A stretch of 64,000 bases of DNA, taken from contig NZ_JAIUCZ020000006.1 of the NCBI RefSeq assembly GCF_020176955.2, positions 186,001-250,000 of the forward strand, in the 5' to 3' direction. A program made the translations under genes and the position numbers. Source of the stretch: Nocardia sp. alder85J. Lineage in GTDB: Bacteria; Actinomycetota; Actinomycetes; Mycobacteriales; Mycobacteriaceae. Positions 59,948-64,000 of the stretch are shown here, piece after piece. Each line of letters starts with the position of its first letter. Position 1 is the stretch's first letter. The notes below the pieces were generated by a model. That model had not been told where the DNA came from and did not search any database. It worked only from the letters and a program-made list of their open reading frames with translations.

Positions 59948-60679
59948 TCATCGGTCCCACAGCGGGGAGTCGGTCACCGTGTGCAGATGCCGCGCGGATT
60001 CGATGTCGACGTACTCGGCCAGGGCCAGGGTTTCCGCCGACAGGATGTTGGCCTTCATCATCCGCAGCACGAACGCCGGACGTTCCGCCAGCGCGCCGGC
60101 CAGCGCGAGTACTTCCTCGTGCAGGGTCTCCGGATCGAACAGCCGGGTGACCAGCCCCTGCTCCCGCGCCTGCGCCGCGGTGAACTTCTCGGGGAACAAC
60201 AACAGTTCACGGGCGCGGCCGCCGCCGACGGCCCGTGTCAGCGACCACGCCAGCCCCATGTCGCCGGACACCCCGACATCGAGGAAGGCGGTGCGGAACC
60301 GGGCCCGCGTGGAGGACCAGCGGAAATCGCAGGCGCAGGCCCAGCCCATCGCCGCCCCGGCGCAGCCGCCGTCGATCGCGGCGATGGTGATCTGCGGCAT
60401 CGTGTGCAGCAGCGTCGCCGCGTGGTAGCTGGGGCCGAGCCGTTGCAGCGTCGCCTGTTCCGTGTCGTGCCCGCCGCCCAGATCCGCTCCGACGGAGAAA
60501 TCGCCACCGGCGCCGCGCAGCACCACCACCCGTGCGTCACCGGCCGCGATGGCGCGCAGCGCGTCGTACAACTGCTCGCACATGCCGATCGTGACGCCGT
60601 TGCGGCGCGTCGGCCGATCGAGGGTCACCACCGCGACCGCACCTTGCCGCTGGACCGTTACCTCGGAAACCGCACCCAT
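59948..60679 (-). CDS. Enoyl-CoA hydratase/isomerase (crotonase) family protein
   Basis: 243 residues from ATG 60679 (AGG six bases upstream; ATG 60685 is alternative). The crotonase frame is clear: VAVVTLDRPTRRNGVT, VVLRGAGGDFSVGADL (oxyanion), IAAIDGGCAGAAMGWACACD and FLDVGVSGDMGLAWSLTRAVG. The two glutamates of classical hydratases are not obvious at the usual sites; an Asp lies in GVSGDMG. So hydration may be replaced by isomerase or another crotonase reaction. It is divergent from a small membrane protein gene, with two palindromes between. Confidence 0.82.
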   Translation of the reverse strand: MGAVSEVTVQRQGAVAVVTLDRPTRRNGVTIGMCEQLYDALRAIAAGDARVVVLRGAGGDFSVGADLGGGHDTEQATLQRLGPSYHAATLLHTMPQITIAAIDGGCAGAAMGWACACDFRWSSTRARFRTAFLDVGVSGDMGLAWSLTRAVGGGRARELLLFPEKFTAAQAREQGLVTRLFDPETLHEEVLALAGALAERPAFVLRMMKANILSAETLALAEYVDIESARHLHTVTDSPLWDR

Positions 60680-60715
60680 ACCCATCCTGCCGACGAGAAC
60701 CTTGATCTCGACATT

Positions 60716-60730
60716 AAGAATAACGTTCTT
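60716..60730. promoter_or_regulatory. Inverted repeat AAGAATAACGTTCTT
   Basis: AAGAA and TTCTT flank five bases, 36 bases upstream of the crotonase start in an AT-rich patch; a possible operator. Confidence 0.4.
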
Positions 60731-60762
60731 GCACACATTCCGGATACCGGCCCCCATATCTA

Positions 60763-60778
60763 CTACGATTTGTCGTAG
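60763..60778. promoter_or_regulatory. Inverted repeat CTACGATTTGTCGTAG
   Basis: CTACGA and TCGTAG flank TTTG, a perfect 6-4-6 repeat 27 bases upstream of the membrane protein start; a possible operator or short RNA hairpin. Confidence 0.45.
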
Positions 60779-60805
60779 ACATTGGCGCGACCGGAAGGGA
60801 CGCAC

Positions 60806-61243
60806 ATGGCCGACGCGGTCACCCGGCAGCAGCACTCCGCCACCACCACCCTGCGAGCGGTCACGGTCGTCTTCGCGATCGCGCTGCTCGTGCACGGCGC
60901 CGATCATCTGCGACGCGGCATGAACACGGTGTCCGGCCTGGTGATGGCCCTCGGCACGATCCAGTTCGCACTGGCGGTGGCCGTCGTCGCGCTGGTGTTC
61001 GGCAGGCACCGGTACGCGCCGATCGCCGCGGTCGTCGTCGGATTCGCCAGTGCCGTCGGCTTTTTCGTGGTACATCTTCTTCCCGACTGGTTCGGCCCGT
61101 TGAGCGACAGCTTCATCCGTCCCCCGGCGGCTGCGAATGTCACCGGATTCTCCTGGTTCGCAGCGATTTTCGAGATAGTGGCGGATATCGCGATCGGCGT
61201 CGCCGGGGTCCGGGCGATACGCGTGGCGCCGCACACCGGCTGA
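60806..61243 (+). CDS. Small four-helix membrane protein
   Basis: 145 residues from ATG 60806, five bases after GAAGGGA. Four hydrophobic helices (AVTVVFAIALLVHGADHL, MALGTIQFALAVAVVALVFG, IAAVVVGFASAVGFFVVHLL, WFAAIFEIVADIAIGVAGV). Polar loops contain HRYAP and PDWFGPLSDSF. Unknown function. Confidence 0.75.
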   Translation: MADAVTRQQHSATTTLRAVTVVFAIALLVHGADHLRRGMNTVSGLVMALGTIQFALAVAVVALVFGRHRYAPIAAVVVGFASAVGFFVVHLLPDWFGPLSDSFIRPPAAANVTGFSWFAAIFEIVADIAIGVAGVRAIRVAPHTG

Positions 61244-61432
61244 GCACGGACAGGGCGGTGCCGAGCCGGATCGGCCGGGCGGCCACAGGTTCTCGTCCGT
61301 GTGTACGACAACGACGACCACTACTTCTTCTCTCCCGGGACCGGCCTCCACTCCCGCCTCCTACCGGACCGCCGGGCACCTGGACCCGGCGGTCGCCGCG
61401 GAGATCACCGGCTGGATCGGCGGACGCCCGGG

Positions 61433-63823
<2,391 letters not shown>

Positions 63824-63955
63824 CATCTCTCCATCTGTCTCTTCAGGCAGCACTCGGGCTCGATCCATTCGGCACCCACCATAGGCCGTGGCCCGGACAC
63901 CCTCGGTTCGATGAGGATGTCCGCGCAGGTCACAGCCATGATCGGCCGACCGGGA

Positions 63956-64000
63956 TCAGTTCAGCTCGTTGATCCGGATCAGGTTGCCCGCCGGATCGCG
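63956..64000 (-). CDS. VOC/glyoxalase-fold protein, C-terminal fragment (start outside window)
   Basis: The last 14 codons before a TGA read RDPAGNLIRINELN, the conserved C-terminal strand of VOC-family proteins (DPxGNLIxxxE, where Glu is a metal ligand). The rest of the gene is beyond the window. Confidence 0.65.
   Translation of the reverse strand, partial: RDPAGNLIRINELN

Overview
The window is very GC-rich actinobacterial chromosome. Bacterial sterol 14-alpha-demethylase (CYP51, ending with the residues and heme-Cys position of the mycobacterial enzyme), a complete conservon operon, IdeR-type iron boxes before a bacterioferritin, many acyl-CoA enzymes and frequent GTG starts with 1-8 bp gene overlaps point to a mycolic-acid actinomycete, most likely Nocardia or a close relative. 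No tRNA, rRNA, CRISPR array, transposase, integrase or attachment site was recognised.

Layout. (1) 1-7.8 kb, plus strand: a tightly coupled set made of a VirD4/HerA-like protein (cut by the window edge), a HerA-type (DUF87-like) ATPase, a HAD-like protein with a long repetitive disordered leader and a nucleoside hydrolase, followed by a separate SLOG/LOG-fold protein. This is the most unusual locus and could be a nucleotide-centred conflict or stress system. (2) 7.8-15.9 kb, minus strand: an organosulfur uptake and oxidation cluster with IclR regulator, lipoprotein, ATPase and permease of a sulfonate-type ABC transporter, an FMN monooxygenase, a TauD-like dioxygenase, and an AprA/AprB-like flavoprotein and ferredoxin pair. 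(3) 16.0-22.8 kb, minus strand: a conservon (sensor kinase, roadblock protein, DUF742 protein, GTPase) followed by three P450s, two of which lack the EXXR arginine. (4) 23.2-28.6 kb: a DUF1444-like protein, an HTH-PASTA protein, a large FAD/FeS dehydrogenase and a divergent GntR regulator sharing a 32-bp gap that holds paired palindromes. (5) 28.7-34.5 kb, plus strand: a Tat-lipoprotein ABC importer, then an ABM monooxygenase, a TesB-like thioesterase and a DUF427 protein. (6) 34.5-38 kb: a gene-poor stretch, a TetR/nitroreductase pair with twin operators, and an F420-type oxidoreductase. (7) 38-42.9 kb: cyp51, a small protein, iron-regulated bfd-bfr, an MFS exporter followed by a 21-bp minisatellite, and membrane proteins. 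(8) 43-46.8 kb: a GT39-type glycosyltransferase, an esterase and a TetR regulator. (9) 46.9-53.4 kb: divergent acyl-CoA catabolic operons (CaiB-type CoA-transferase, unknown protein, amidohydrolase; SDR and two acyl-CoA dehydrogenases). (10) 53.5-59.3 kb: a small exported protein, a GAF/NCS1 permease/allantoinase-like operon, and a GntR regulator with 2,2-dialkylglycine decarboxylase. (11) 59.3-64 kb: msrA, a crotonase-family protein, a membrane protein, a UvrA paralogue and the 3' end of a VOC-fold gene.

Functional names rest on motifs read by eye; no database search was possible. Promoters and operators are sequence-based proposals only.
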